DNA of 64,000 bases from Conchiformibius sp. (GTDB lineage: Bacteria > Pseudomonadota > Gammaproteobacteria > Burkholderiales > Neisseriaceae): NCBI GenBank assembly GCA_029984035.1, contig JASBYJ010000006.1:62001-126000 (forward strand), written 5' to 3'. The position numbers were made by a program, and so were the translations under genes. The notes beneath the pieces are model-generated. The model was not told where the DNA came from, did not search any database, and saw nothing but the letters and a program-made list of their open reading frames with translations. Shown here piece by piece: positions 28,467 to 36,720 of this stretch. Each line of letters starts with the position of its first letter. The stretch's first letter is position 1.

Positions 28467-28540
28467 TGAGATAAATACATAGGGGTTGGCGAGATAAATG
28501 GGATTAAGCCGGATAAAATTGGATAAAGCGGGACGGAAAT
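28467..28540. repeat. Phased 10-bp degenerate repeats (GGATAAA type)
   Basis: Five units in exact 10-base register begin at 28491, 28501, 28511, 28521 and 28531: GAGATAAATG, GGATTAAGCC, GGATAAAATT, GGATAAAGCG and a weaker GGACGGAAAT. A further GAGATAAAT is at 28468. A DUS lies immediately before. The repeats border a phage remnant and could be a transposase-binding phage end. Confidence 0.6.
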
Positions 28541-28551
28541 TTGTAATAACG

Positions 28552-28600
28552 TTTCACACAGTGAAATAAAATTGACGGGCATTTATGTCCGTTTTTTTAT
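28552..28600 (+). terminator. Two small hairpins, the second a terminator
   Basis: TTTCAC-ACA-GTGAAA (28552-28566) is followed by ACGGGCA-TTTA-TGTCCGT (28575-28592) and a run of seven T. The second is a good intrinsic terminator on the plus strand, possibly for gph or an old phage transcript. Confidence 0.7.
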
Positions 28601-28603
28601 TTC

Positions 28604-29051
28604 TCACACACCGCTTGCCAGTGCATCGACAGCAATTTGCAGGAGTACGTCTTCCCCGCCGTTTTGCAGTTTGCCCGCCGCATTAATCGGCAGATAAGGC
28701 CGTGCCGGTAATTTGAGGCTTTGGTTTCTTCCCGCTCTGCTACCAAAGTAGTGGATGGCGGCATATTTCATATTGCTGCCGATACAGGCATAACCCTGCC
28801 CAGATTGGGTAGTAATACTGTCGTGCAGTTCTCCCGAATCATTCATATAGCACTTTACGTTTCTTTGCATCCGCTGCGTTGGAGCGTTTCCATTTTTTGC
28901 CGCCTCATGATTCGGTGGCAAAGTTGTCTTTAGTCAGATTTTCCAATTCCTGAACGATGCCGCGCATCATAGGGGTGGTATGGGTGGCGTTGCGGAGCAG
29001 TTGGCTAAGGCCGCGTTTGAAGTCGCTGTCTGCCAGGTGGGGTTCAATCAT
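28604..29051 (-). pseudogene. Broken phage virion morphogenesis gene (Mu gpG-like)
   Basis: The minus strand from ATG 29051 reads MIEPHLADSDFKRGL and on through TTPMMRGIVQELENLT to a stop after NFATES. Past the stop the same frame gives GGKKWKRSNAADAKKRKVLYE. After a frameshift near 28850 a second frame gives DSGELHDSITTQSG, YAAIHYFGS and LPARPYLPI. Joined, these pieces follow the pattern of the Mu gpG / phage virion morphogenesis family: an N-terminal helix pair, a K.W....R segment, SGEL..SI, YA.iH.fG and PARP.L. One in-frame stop plus one frameshift show it is dead. No other head genes flank it except a possible fragment upstream. Confidence 0.72.
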
Positions 29052-29088
29052 ATTTGATTTTTCCCGGTATAACCTTTAATATTTAAGC

Positions 29089-29187
29089 AAATCCCTATTG
29101 CAAAATCTCGCGTGGGCGAGGGCGTAACACATACTGAGTTATGTGCCAGGCGGTTCCGGTTCGACTCCGGGCAAGCAATGGGGATTT
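29089..29187. other. tRNA-like structured element inside the phage remnant
   Basis: A 13-bp stem (29089-29101 with 29175-29187, one G-U) encloses three arms: CTCGC-GTGG-GCGAG (29107-29120), CACATA-CTGAGT-TATGTG (29128-29145) and TCCGG-TTCGACT-CCGGG (29155-29171). The last is a canonical T arm, and GGTTCGACTCC matches the tRNA B-box consensus. The closing stem is too long and the middle loop has 6 bases rather than 7, so it is not a standard tRNA. No CCA is encoded. Confidence 0.55.
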
Positions 29188-29482
29188 ATTTTATCTGTAT
29201 ATATTCACACACCTTAAGCCCGCCCAATACGTTCTCTTCCGGAACATAAAATCCCGAAACCACTTCGGTACCGCTCTGTTCTATACCCACCGCCAATTTG
29301 ATAACCTGCCCATCAGGTATTTTAAAAACCAATAGCAGATGTCTGTTGCGGATATCCCATAACTCACTAATCCAGTCTGCCGAAATTTCTGATAATCTTC
29401 TTTTAATACTGTTGGTTAGATATAGGATGGATAATGATAAGTAAATGGCATTTATGTATGATATGAATTGAATGTATTTTCC
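29186..29482 (-). pseudogene. Orphan C-terminal coding fragment, possibly phage-derived
   Basis: An open minus-strand frame without a start codon that ends in TAA at 29186-29188, inside the 3' arm of the tRNA-like element. From about 29420 it reads SIKRRLSEISADWISELW, then RNRHLLLVFKIPDGQ, KLAVGIEQSGTEVVSG and FYVPEENVLGG. The last 75 residues look like real protein with alternating strands; the part upstream is hydrophobic and AT-rich, probably not coding. In Mu-like phages the gene before gpG is the F-like head protein, so this may be its C-terminal extension. I do not recognise the domain. Confidence 0.42.
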
Positions 29483-29607
29483 GTATTATTTTTTAAGCTA
29501 ATTGAGCTAATACTTTGGGACTAGGAGAGCAATAGTTTCTTCAGAAAGCCTGATTCGAAATATTTTTGAAATAAATCAATGTATGGTAAGGATATGAATT
29601 GTAAGGT

Positions 29608-30120
29608 TTACATTCTACCCAACTCTTTTTGCAGAGCCTGAATGTTTTGTTGTCTGTCCAGTACGGTATTTTCCAAGCGGCGGATTTGGTTTTGATGTGC
29701 GGCATCGGATGTGCCGTTGACGATACGGCTTTCTGCCAAAGCTTTTTGTGCGTTCGCTAATGCGGCCCGTTCGTTGGCCAATTCCTGTTCTAGGATTTTT
29801 CTACGCCCTTCGTTGCGTGCGGTGTTGGATTGTGCAAGCGGTAAGGGAGCGGCTTGCGCAGGTGCGGCAGTTGTGTTGGGACGTGGAGCAGACGGGGCTT
29901 TGGCGGTATGTTCGGCTTTATTGCGGCTGCCTGAATCGGTTTGCTTGTTGTGGGTGATACGGTAGCTGCCGATTTTGTTGCCTAAATTGGCTTTGCCTTT
30001 GCTTTCTTTAGGATTGGAGGTGTAGCAGCCGGGACCGCAGCTGTACACTTCTGCAATGGCTGCGGTAGAAATACTGAAGGCGGTAATCAGGCTGATGAAT
30101 CGAAGCGGTGCGGTTTTCAT
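29608..30120 (-). CDS. Secreted coiled-coil protein, DUF4124-like
   Basis: A 170-residue protein with a signal peptide (about residues 1-23, cleavage near AIA-EV). The mature start EVYSCGPGCYTSNPKESKG resembles DUF4124 domains, where a V-Y-x-C strand is followed by a Y-x-S/N-P turn. A low-complexity Pro/Ala/Asn linker (about 75-100) leads to a predicted coiled coil rich in Glu, Gln and Ala (about 103-168). It is probably periplasmic. Similar small secreted proteins occur in other Neisseria without known function. It lies 100 bases downstream of no obvious partner; yheS is on the same strand just after it. Confidence 0.72.
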   Translation of the reverse strand: MKTAPLRFISLITAFSISTAAIAEVYSCGPGCYTSNPKESKGKANLGNKIGSYRITHNKQTDSGSRNKAEHTAKAPSAPRPNTTAAPAQAAPLPLAQSNTARNEGRRKILEQELANERAALANAQKALAESRIVNGTSDAAHQNQIRRLENTVLDRQQNIQALQKELGRM

Positions 30121-30221
30121 TATTTTTCCTTTTTTCTATTGTGATGCGAAAAAATCGGGCATGGCCGGATGTGCGGTTATGAGGTCGGGCATATTTCAGG
30201 AGTTGAGAGTGAGATGTGTTT

Positions 30222-32144
30222 TCAGGCTGCCTGAAACTCTGCGTCAATAGCGGCGCGGATGGCTTCCAGCTCTTCCTGGCAGCTTAGCCATTGTTCTTCC
30301 AAATGGGTCAATTGTACTTTAACTTCGGCTGCACGGGCTAAAGTTTGTTGTAAAACTGCTTTATTTTCGGGCAGATAAGCATTTTCTTGCGATAGATAGC
30401 TTTCACATGAACTTTGTTCGGCTTGCAGGGCGGACATTTCTTTTTCCAAGCGTTCGGTTTTTTGCAACAGGGGTTTGCTGCGTTTGCTGCGTTCTTGTCG
30501 GATTTGTGCTTCGAGCCTTTTTAAATCTTTGCGGTTTGGGGTTTGTGCGGACGAACCGTTTGCGGCGGCAGTGTTTTCTTGTGCCAAACGCCATGTGCGA
30601 TAGTCGTTTAAATCGCCGTCAAAGGATTTCAGGCTGCCTGAATCGATGAGTAAAAAGCGGTCGGTGGTGGCTTCTATCAGGCTGCGGTCGTGCGAAACCA
30701 AAATCATGGAGCCTTGGAAACTTTGCAGGGCAAGGGTCAGGGCGTGACGCATATCTAAATCAAGGTGGTTGGTGGGTTCGTCCAGCAGCAGGAGGTTGGG
30801 TTTTTGCCATACGAGCAAGGCTAGGGCGAGCCGGGCCTTTTCGCCGCCTGAAAAACCTGTTATCGGTTCGATTGCGGTGTCGCCGCTGAAGTTGAAGCTG
30901 CCTAGAAAGTTGCGGATGGCGCTTTCCTTGGCTTCGGGGCTGATTTTGCGGATATGCCACAACGGGCTGTGTTCATCGCGCAATGCCTCCAGTTGGTGTT
31001 GTGCGAAATAGCCGATATTGAGTTTTTCGGAACGGGTAATGCGCCCGCTTTGTAGGTTCAGGCTGCCTGAAAGGGCTTTGATGAAGGTGGACTTGCCTGA
31101 GCCGTTAACGCCGAGCAGCCCGTAGCGTGCGCCGTTTTCGAGTGATAGATTGATGTTGCGGAGTATGGTTTGGGAGCCGTATCCCAAATCTGCCTGCTCC
31201 AATTTCAATAGGGGGTTGGGCAGGTGTTCGGGGGCGGAAAATTCGAAACTGAATTCGCTGTCTAAGTGTGCGGGGGCGATGAGTTCGAGTTTGTCGAGTG
31301 CTTTGATGCGGCTTTGGGCTTGCACGGCTTTGGTGGCTTTGGCTTTGAAGCGGTCGATAAAGGATTGCAGGTGTTTGATGTGGGCTTGTTGTTTGGCATA
31401 GGCCGCTTGTTGGCCGGCAAGACGCTGCGCCCGTTCTTTTAGGTAGAAATCGTAGTTTCCGCCGTAGTAATTGAGTTTTTGTTGGGATAATTCGAGAGTG
31501 TGGGTAGTCGTTGCATTGAGAAAATCCCGGTCGTGGGAAATGATGATTTGGGTGCAAGGCAGGCCGGCCAAGTGGTTTTCAAGCCATAGTACGGTTTCTA
31601 AATCAAGATGATTGGTAGGTTCGTCGAGCAGTAACAGGTCGGCGCGGCACATCAGGGCTTGGGCAAGATTCAGCCGCATCCGCCAACCGCCTGAAAAGGT
31701 TTTGACGGGCCGGCTGTGTTCGGATTGGGAAAAACCTAAGCCGCTAAGCAGTTTGGCGGCGCGTGCGGGAGCGGAATAGGCATCGATTTCTTCAAGCTTG
31801 GCATGCCATGCGGCGATATTTATGCCGTTGTCGGCGGTTTCTGCTTCGGCTAAGGCTGCCTGAAACTGTTGCAGCTCGGCATCGCCTTGCAATACATAAT
31901 CTAATGCGGATAGTTCCAGCGAGGGGGTTTCTTGGGCGACGGCGGCGAGTTTCCAGTGTTTGGGCAGGATGATGTCGCCGCTGTCTTGATGCAGTTCGCC
32001 TTTAATCAATGCAAACAGGCTGGATTTTCCTGTTCCGTTTTTGCCAATCAGTCCGATACGTTGGCGGGGGGCAATGAGGGCGTTGGCTTGTTGCAGCAGA
32101 ACTTTGCTGCCGCGCTGCAGGTTGAGGTTGCGGATTTCTATCAT
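30222..32144 (-). CDS. yheS: ABC-F ATPase (YheS type)
   Basis: A 640-residue soluble protein with two ABC ATPase domains and no membrane segments. Walker A: GLIGKNGTGKSS (about residues 31-42) and GLLGVNGSGKST (about 340). Signatures: FSGGWRMRLNLAQAL and FSGGEKARLALALL; Walker [15 protein letters not shown] in both halves. A charged C-terminal coiled coil (about 535-640) and the MIEIRNLNLQRGSK start fit YheS, an ABC-F factor that acts on ribosomes stalled at the peptidyl-transferase centre. ATG 32144 is chosen; the longer frame to 32255 adds residues without family support. Confidence 0.9.
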   Translation of the reverse strand: MIEIRNLNLQRGSKVLLQQANALIAPRQRIGLIGKNGTGKSSLFALIKGELHQDSGDIILPKHWKLAAVAQETPSLELSALDYVLQGDAELQQFQAALAEAETADNGINIAAWHAKLEEIDAYSAPARAAKLLSGLGFSQSEHSRPVKTFSGGWRMRLNLAQALMCRADLLLLDEPTNHLDLETVLWLENHLAGLPCTQIIISHDRDFLNATTTHTLELSQQKLNYYGGNYDFYLKERAQRLAGQQAAYAKQQAHIKHLQSFIDRFKAKATKAVQAQSRIKALDKLELIAPAHLDSEFSFEFSAPEHLPNPLLKLEQADLGYGSQTILRNINLSLENGARYGLLGVNGSGKSTFIKALSGSLNLQSGRITRSEKLNIGYFAQHQLEALRDEHSPLWHIRKISPEAKESAIRNFLGSFNFSGDTAIEPITGFSGGEKARLALALLVWQKPNLLLLDEPTNHLDLDMRHALTLALQSFQGSMILVSHDRSLIEATTDRFLLIDSGSLKSFDGDLNDYRTWRLAQENTAAANGSSAQTPNRKDLKRLEAQIRQERSKRSKPLLQKTERLEKEMSALQAEQSSCESYLSQENAYLPENKAVLQQTLARAAEVKVQLTHLEEQWLSCQEELEAIRAAIDAEFQAA

Positions 32145-32255
32145 GGAGCTCAGATTACAAAATTGAATGGACGGTTGGTTGTATAACCGTGAATGTTTTT
32201 TAAGTATTGATAATATTTTGATTAATAGTTTCAGGCAGCCTGTGGAGCAAGGCAA

Positions 32256-33977
32256 TCAATTTTTACCGATTAGCAAAAAATCCGACAATGCAGTCAGGCG
32301 GTTTTCTTTGTGTTTGCAGGCTGCCTGAAAGCCGGTTTGGCTGCCCCAGTAAACAAAATGCTTGCGGGCGCGTGTCAGGGCGGTGTATAGCAGGGCACGT
32401 CCGTAGTTGGTGCCGTCTGTCGGGGCGACAAACCATATCTGCTCGTATTCGGAGCCTTGGCTTTTGTGTACGGTAATCGCAAAAGCGGTGTCGTGTTCAG
32501 GCAGCCTGCTGACGGGAATGTGGCGGAATGTGCCGTCTGCGGCGGGGAAAAAAGCGTGCAACGCGTTTTGATGCGGTAAAACAATGCCGATGTCGCCGTT
32601 AAAAAGCTGCTGTATCGGGTCGTTGCGGGTAATCATGACGGGCTGGCCGGCGAACCACGGCGTATCTTTTTGTGCCAAGCCTTGTTGTTGCAACAGGGTG
32701 CGGTAGCCGTGGTTGATGTGTGCCGCGTCTTGACGGGAGGCGGTTAATATCATCAGGCGTGTTTGTGCGGCAAAGGCTGCCTGCATATTGTTTTCGGATA
32801 TGGCTTGCCAATAATCTTGATGGCGGCGAAAGAGCAGTTTCAACAGCTTGGCATCGTTGCGTTCTTGGGTGCTGATTTCTTGGCTGAATTGTGAAAAAGC
32901 ATGCCATGCCGCTTGCCCGTCTCCCGATAAAACGGCCTGTGCCAATGTGCCGATACCGCTGTCGGCTCCGAAGCGGTGGCTGATGGTGAGACGTGCGTGG
33001 TGCTCGGACAGGGTGGGGAATGCGGTGTGTTGCGGCAGCAGTTGTTGCAATTCTGCAAGGGTGTCGGTTTGGAGCGGCACCGGTTTGGCCAGTGCGGACA
33101 GGACTGCGCCTGCTCCGATGGCGGGGAGCTGTTCGGTGTCGCCGAGCAAAATGACGCGGCAGCCCGTAGGTGTGGCGGAGAGTAGGTTGTAAAACAAATG
33201 GTTATCCAACATGGAGGCTTCATCTACCAGTAGGATGTCTGCGGGCAGCTGTCGGTCGGAATGGTATTCAGGCAGCATTCGGGGTGGTTTCAAACCGAGC
33301 AGGCGGTGGACGGTTTGGCCTTGCAAACTGCTCAGATGTGCTTGGATATCGGGGTGTAAATCGGGAATGACGGTGGCGGCGCGATGCAGTGATTCGGATA
33401 CTCGGGCGGCGGCTTTGCCTGTCGGTGCGGTTAATACGATGCGGGGCAGGCAGTCGGGACGGCACAGGAGTGCCAAGAGCTTGGCAACTGTGGTGGTTTT
33501 GCCCGTTCCCGGTCCGCCGCTAACGAGCAGGAAGGGTTTGAGCAGCGCCAATGCCGCGGCGGTTTGTTGGTCTCGGCTGCCTGAAGTGTCAAACCATCTG
33601 GCCAATTGATTGGCAGCGTTGCCGGCGGAAATTTCAGGCAGCTTTGCTGCGGAGAGACGGCGGATTTCGGCAGCCAGAGCTTGTTCGTTTTGCCATGATT
33701 TGGCGGTAAACAAGCGGCGGCCGTGCAACACTAAAGGGCTGTCGGCATTATGTCCCGTTATCGGTGCGGCTCGGGCTAATTCGGTTTGCTCTTCTGCGGA
33801 GAGATAGATAAAGGTATGGCCTTCCGACATGGCTGCAAACAGGCGGCGGATAAATGGTGCGGCAATGGCGGCTGCTTGTGGGGCTTTGGCGGCAAACAGG
33901 CGGTTTAGCGCATCGGCAGGGGAAATATGTTCTTCACCGTGTTCATTTTGGGCAGGTGCAGAAGGGATAAGCGACAT
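32256..33977 (-). CDS. recD: Exodeoxyribonuclease V alpha subunit (RecD)
   Basis: A 573-residue SF1 helicase, the 5'-3' motor of RecBCD. Walker A VSGGPGTGKTTTVAKLLALL is at about residues 152-171; other helicase motifs include APTGKAAARVSES, the DEASMLDNHLFYNLL motif II (about 252-266), GDTEQLPAIGAG, and the C-terminal TVHKSQGSEYEQIWFV plus ALLYTALTRARKHFVYWG. The N-terminal domain is intact. recC is 24 kb away and recB is outside the window, so the complex is assembled from dispersed genes. A perfect inverted DUS pair lies 23 bases before the start. Confidence 0.96.
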   Translation of the reverse strand: MSLIPSAPAQNEHGEEHISPADALNRLFAAKAPQAAAIAAPFIRRLFAAMSEGHTFIYLSAEEQTELARAAPITGHNADSPLVLHGRRLFTAKSWQNEQALAAEIRRLSAAKLPEISAGNAANQLARWFDTSGSRDQQTAAALALLKPFLLVSGGPGTGKTTTVAKLLALLCRPDCLPRIVLTAPTGKAAARVSESLHRAATVIPDLHPDIQAHLSSLQGQTVHRLLGLKPPRMLPEYHSDRQLPADILLVDEASMLDNHLFYNLLSATPTGCRVILLGDTEQLPAIGAGAVLSALAKPVPLQTDTLAELQQLLPQHTAFPTLSEHHARLTISHRFGADSGIGTLAQAVLSGDGQAAWHAFSQFSQEISTQERNDAKLLKLLFRRHQDYWQAISENNMQAAFAAQTRLMILTASRQDAAHINHGYRTLLQQQGLAQKDTPWFAGQPVMITRNDPIQQLFNGDIGIVLPHQNALHAFFPAADGTFRHIPVSRLPEHDTAFAITVHKSQGSEYEQIWFVAPTDGTNYGRALLYTALTRARKHFVYWGSQTGFQAACKHKENRLTALSDFLLIGKN

Positions 33978-34399
33978 ACTTAGACCTTTGAAGGGGCGGT
34001 TTCAGGCAGCCTGTTTAGGCTGCCTGAAAAGTTCGGATACTGATGCAGAGTTTGAAAATACGTTCGCGATGTTTGCCGAACAGGCATTTCAATTCGGTTT
34101 AATGTTATCTTCCATGCGGATGGGCATGGGTTGCAATGCGATGCTGCGTGTGATTTTTCTGCCGGCAATACCGGCCGGCATGGTATGGCGGGAAACGGGT
34201 GTTTGCGTTGTCATTCGCTTTATGTTTTCGCTGTCGCCCCAAGCGCTGATGCCTGCCGAGATGGTTTTAATGGGTATCCCGTGCCGTTTTCTTCGGACGG
34301 ATGACGCGAAATATATTCCACCAACCGCGGCAGATTGCCCAAACAGGCAAACGGGATTTTACTTGGCGTCCTTATCGTTGTTGCTGCATGGAGAGGGCA
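33978..34399. other. Gap between recD and the small lipoprotein gene
   Basis: It begins with a perfect inverted DUS pair (34000-34012 and 34017-34029, 13-bp stem, 4-base loop). The rest is open in one frame on the plus strand (up to 34500) and largely open on the minus strand, but neither translation resembles a protein I know, and neither has a clear ribosome-binding site. It could be a decayed gene. Confidence 0.4.
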
Positions 34400-34663
34400 T
34401 CAGCGGCAGCGATACGGGCTTTCGCTACTCAATTCTTTGCCGGTTTCCAAGTCGTAAATGCGGATACGGGCATTTTTACCTTTTAAGGCAGCACACATAG
34501 CGTTGCGTGCGGTGTAGATACCGCTGCCCTGTGCCATCATGCCGATATTGCCGGCAAGAGATGCGCCGTCTGCAGATTCGGCTTTCAATTCGTAGTTGCC
34601 CGACATTGTCAGGCAGCCGCTCAAAAGCAATAAAACGGGTATGCTCCAATGATTCGATTTCAT
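34400..34663 (-). CDS. Small lipoprotein, unknown function
   Basis: An 87-residue predicted lipoprotein: a short signal peptide ending in LLLLSGC (Cys17), then a Gly/Ala-rich part (LKAESADGASLAGNIGMMAQGSG) and a strand-rich end with NARIRIYDLETGKELSSE. The second half could form a small beta domain. The lipobox codons are a near-complete DUS (GGCTGCCTGA), as in apbE. No family recognised. It lies 86 bases downstream of the first spermidine dehydrogenase-like gene on the same strand, so the two may share a transcript. I infer an outer-membrane or periplasmic location only. Confidence 0.75.
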   Translation of the reverse strand: MKSNHWSIPVLLLLSGCLTMSGNYELKAESADGASLAGNIGMMAQGSGIYTARNAMCAALKGKNARIRIYDLETGKELSSESPYRCR

Positions 34664-34749
34664 GGATAAAGTTCCTAAGTCATGGTTGGGCGGAAAGCAG
34701 CCGGTTGCCGCTTTCCTTTTCTCAATTTTCCGTAAGGGGGCGGTACCGC

Positions 34750-36609
34750 TTATGCTGCCGCTTCATGTGCGGCGCGCAAACCTTCGTCTATGGCGTTTTG
34801 CAGATAGGGCATCCATGCCACGTCGCTGCCAGCCATATGGATATTGCCGACAGGACGGCGCATAAGAGCGGTTGCGGCTTCTGCTTCTTCATCACTGTCC
34901 CACAGGCCGACTTGTTCATAGCTGTAGCCGTGCGCCCAACGGTGGATGGCGATGCCTGCCAGGGTGTCGTCTAAATTTTCTCCTGCCATGTCGAACAGTA
35001 TGCGAACAATATCGAGGGCTTCTTTTTCCAATTCCGGATAACTTCTTGTGTTTAGAAGAGAACGTCCGTTGCGGTACATTTCGCGTGCGGTGTCGCCCTC
35101 GCGGGCAGTGGCGATGCGCGACATATGCAGCACAATCGGTTGGTCCGCATTGTCGGCATGACGGTAATCGCCGATATTGGAGGGTTCGTCCAGCTGCATG
35201 ACGCTGTATGCGGAAGTAGGCAGGTAGAGACGGTAAATGCCGAGTTTATGGAAAGCTCGGGAATTTCTCAAGGCAACTTTGGCATACACTATCGGGATTT
35301 TTACATTGCTTTTCATCGCCGCTTTTTGTTCTTCGGGCATGGACGGAATGATGTGCGGTGTGATGGTGCTGTGTCCCGCGAAAATGCATTTTCTCGCCGT
35401 TACTTTTTTGAGCTCTTTCCCGCCGCGCGTCATGTAGGCGAGCGCGATGCCGTCTGTTTCGTTGTCTATGCGCAAAGCCGTTGTGTTCAAACGCAAACGT
35501 ACGCGGTTTTCGGGGGTATCGAGCAGGCTGTAATCGACTTTGGCGGTTACGATGTCTTCCATGGTGCTGCCTGAAACAGCGGCGGGTATGAGTTTGCGTA
35601 CCAATAAGCGGGTTATGGAAGAATTGCCGTCCGGGAAATGATAGATGTAGGGTTCTTCTTCGAAGGGTTCTTCTTCCAAACCGAGTTCGGATACGCCGGG
35701 ATAACCGGACTCTACGGCCGCACTGACAGAAATTGCGCGGATGGAATGTCCCCAATAGTCGGAACTGATATCGCTTAAGAAAGCCAAACCGTCTTCAGGC
35801 AGCCCGACAACGTCTTTTAAAAAGTCATGGTAGCTGGTTTGTGAGGCAAATATTTGTTTTTGTTCTTGTGTCTTGCCTTTTAGATAATCGCGCGGACGGG
35901 TGTAGAGTTCGAGCAGCACTTTTTTGGCTTCTTCGGATATCGGAAATTTGGGAATCGCTTCTGCGGCGTTTTCGGCGTTTAAGTGTTCTTTGCCCACGAT
36001 AACCAGCTCGTCTTTTCCGAAAGTGGCTCGATTAAACAGCACGGCGGTTTGGAGATTTAGTCTTTCCTGATACAAATCTTCTTGGAAGTAAGTGCCGAGT
36101 TTGATGTAATCCAGGTCCAGTTCGCGAAGCAGCGCGTGCACTTCTTCGCTGAATGTACTTTGGGGTGCATCGAGACATTCGCTGCCGCCAAACGTGCATA
36201 ATGTTTTGCCGTCCACAACGAATTCGGTACGTTTGGCATGGCCGCCGAAGTCGTCATGGTTATCGACAATCAGGATTTTCGCTTCGGGATGCAGCTTAGA
36301 AAAACGGAATGCCGCGCTCAAACCGCTGGCTCCCGCTCCAACCACCACCAAATCGTAATCTTCTTCAGCTTTTTCAGGCAAGGTAAATGTTTTGCCGTGC
36401 AGTGCGGCTGCATGGGAGAAGATTTCACTGCCTTCGTGGTTGCCGCGCAAACCGAGCAATGCGGGCGGGTAATAGCGTGAGCCTGTGGCCGGTTCTATGG
36501 CCGTTACGGCGGATAAAGGTTTGTATTTGTAGGCGGTCAGAAGGGCTGCGCCGCCTGCCAAAGCGGCTGCTGTGGTGAGAAAACGTCTGCGGGAAAAGGT
36601 ATTGGCCAT
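34750..36609 (-). CDS. Tat-exported FAD oxidoreductase, spermidine dehydrogenase-like (copy 1)
   Basis: A 619-residue flavoprotein. The N terminus FSRRRFLTTAAALAGGAAL is a twin-arginine signal, so it is exported folded with its FAD. The dinucleotide-binding loop DLVVVGAGASGLSAAFRF (about residues 84-101) is followed by VDNHDDFGGHAKRTEF (about 114-129). Overall length and the NHDDFGGHAKR motif match SpdH of Pseudomonas, a periplasmic spermidine dehydrogenase; the substrate here is inferred only. Copy 2 lies directly upstream. The last 80 residues of the two proteins differ at only two positions. Confidence 0.82.
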   Translation of the reverse strand: MANTFSRRRFLTTAAALAGGAALLTAYKYKPLSAVTAIEPATGSRYYPPALLGLRGNHEGSEIFSHAAALHGKTFTLPEKAEEDYDLVVVGAGASGLSAAFRFSKLHPEAKILIVDNHDDFGGHAKRTEFVVDGKTLCTFGGSECLDAPQSTFSEEVHALLRELDLDYIKLGTYFQEDLYQERLNLQTAVLFNRATFGKDELVIVGKEHLNAENAAEAIPKFPISEEAKKVLLELYTRPRDYLKGKTQEQKQIFASQTSYHDFLKDVVGLPEDGLAFLSDISSDYWGHSIRAISVSAAVESGYPGVSELGLEEEPFEEEPYIYHFPDGNSSITRLLVRKLIPAAVSGSTMEDIVTAKVDYSLLDTPENRVRLRLNTTALRIDNETDGIALAYMTRGGKELKKVTARKCIFAGHSTITPHIIPSMPEEQKAAMKSNVKIPIVYAKVALRNSRAFHKLGIYRLYLPTSAYSVMQLDEPSNIGDYRHADNADQPIVLHMSRIATAREGDTAREMYRNGRSLLNTRSYPELEKEALDIVRILFDMAGENLDDTLAGIAIHRWAHGYSYEQVGLWDSDEEAEAATALMRRPVGNIHMAGSDVAWMPYLQNAIDEGLRAAHEAAA

Positions 36610-36720
36610 GCTTGTGCTCCGGTGTTTTCAGATAAGGAAAAACTTAATATTGGCTAGGGTTTTTGAATAAAGCGTTATGGCATATTTCAGCCGGATTTTG
36701 GCCAGTCCGGCTGTTATGCT

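Noticed and set aside
34089-34214. 41-codon minus-strand frame starting MTTQTPVSRH
   Set aside because: Short, no ribosome-binding site, no known relatives; could be chance.
33829-34500. 223-codon plus-strand frame overlapping the start of recD
   Set aside because: Its first 150 bases are antisense to recD and the rest has no start signal or known features; kept only as an unexplained block.
34692-34720. GGAAAGC/GCTTTCC hairpin followed by TTTT on the plus strand
   Set aside because: No plus-strand gene ends there, and on the minus strand it has no U-run, so a terminator call is not supported.
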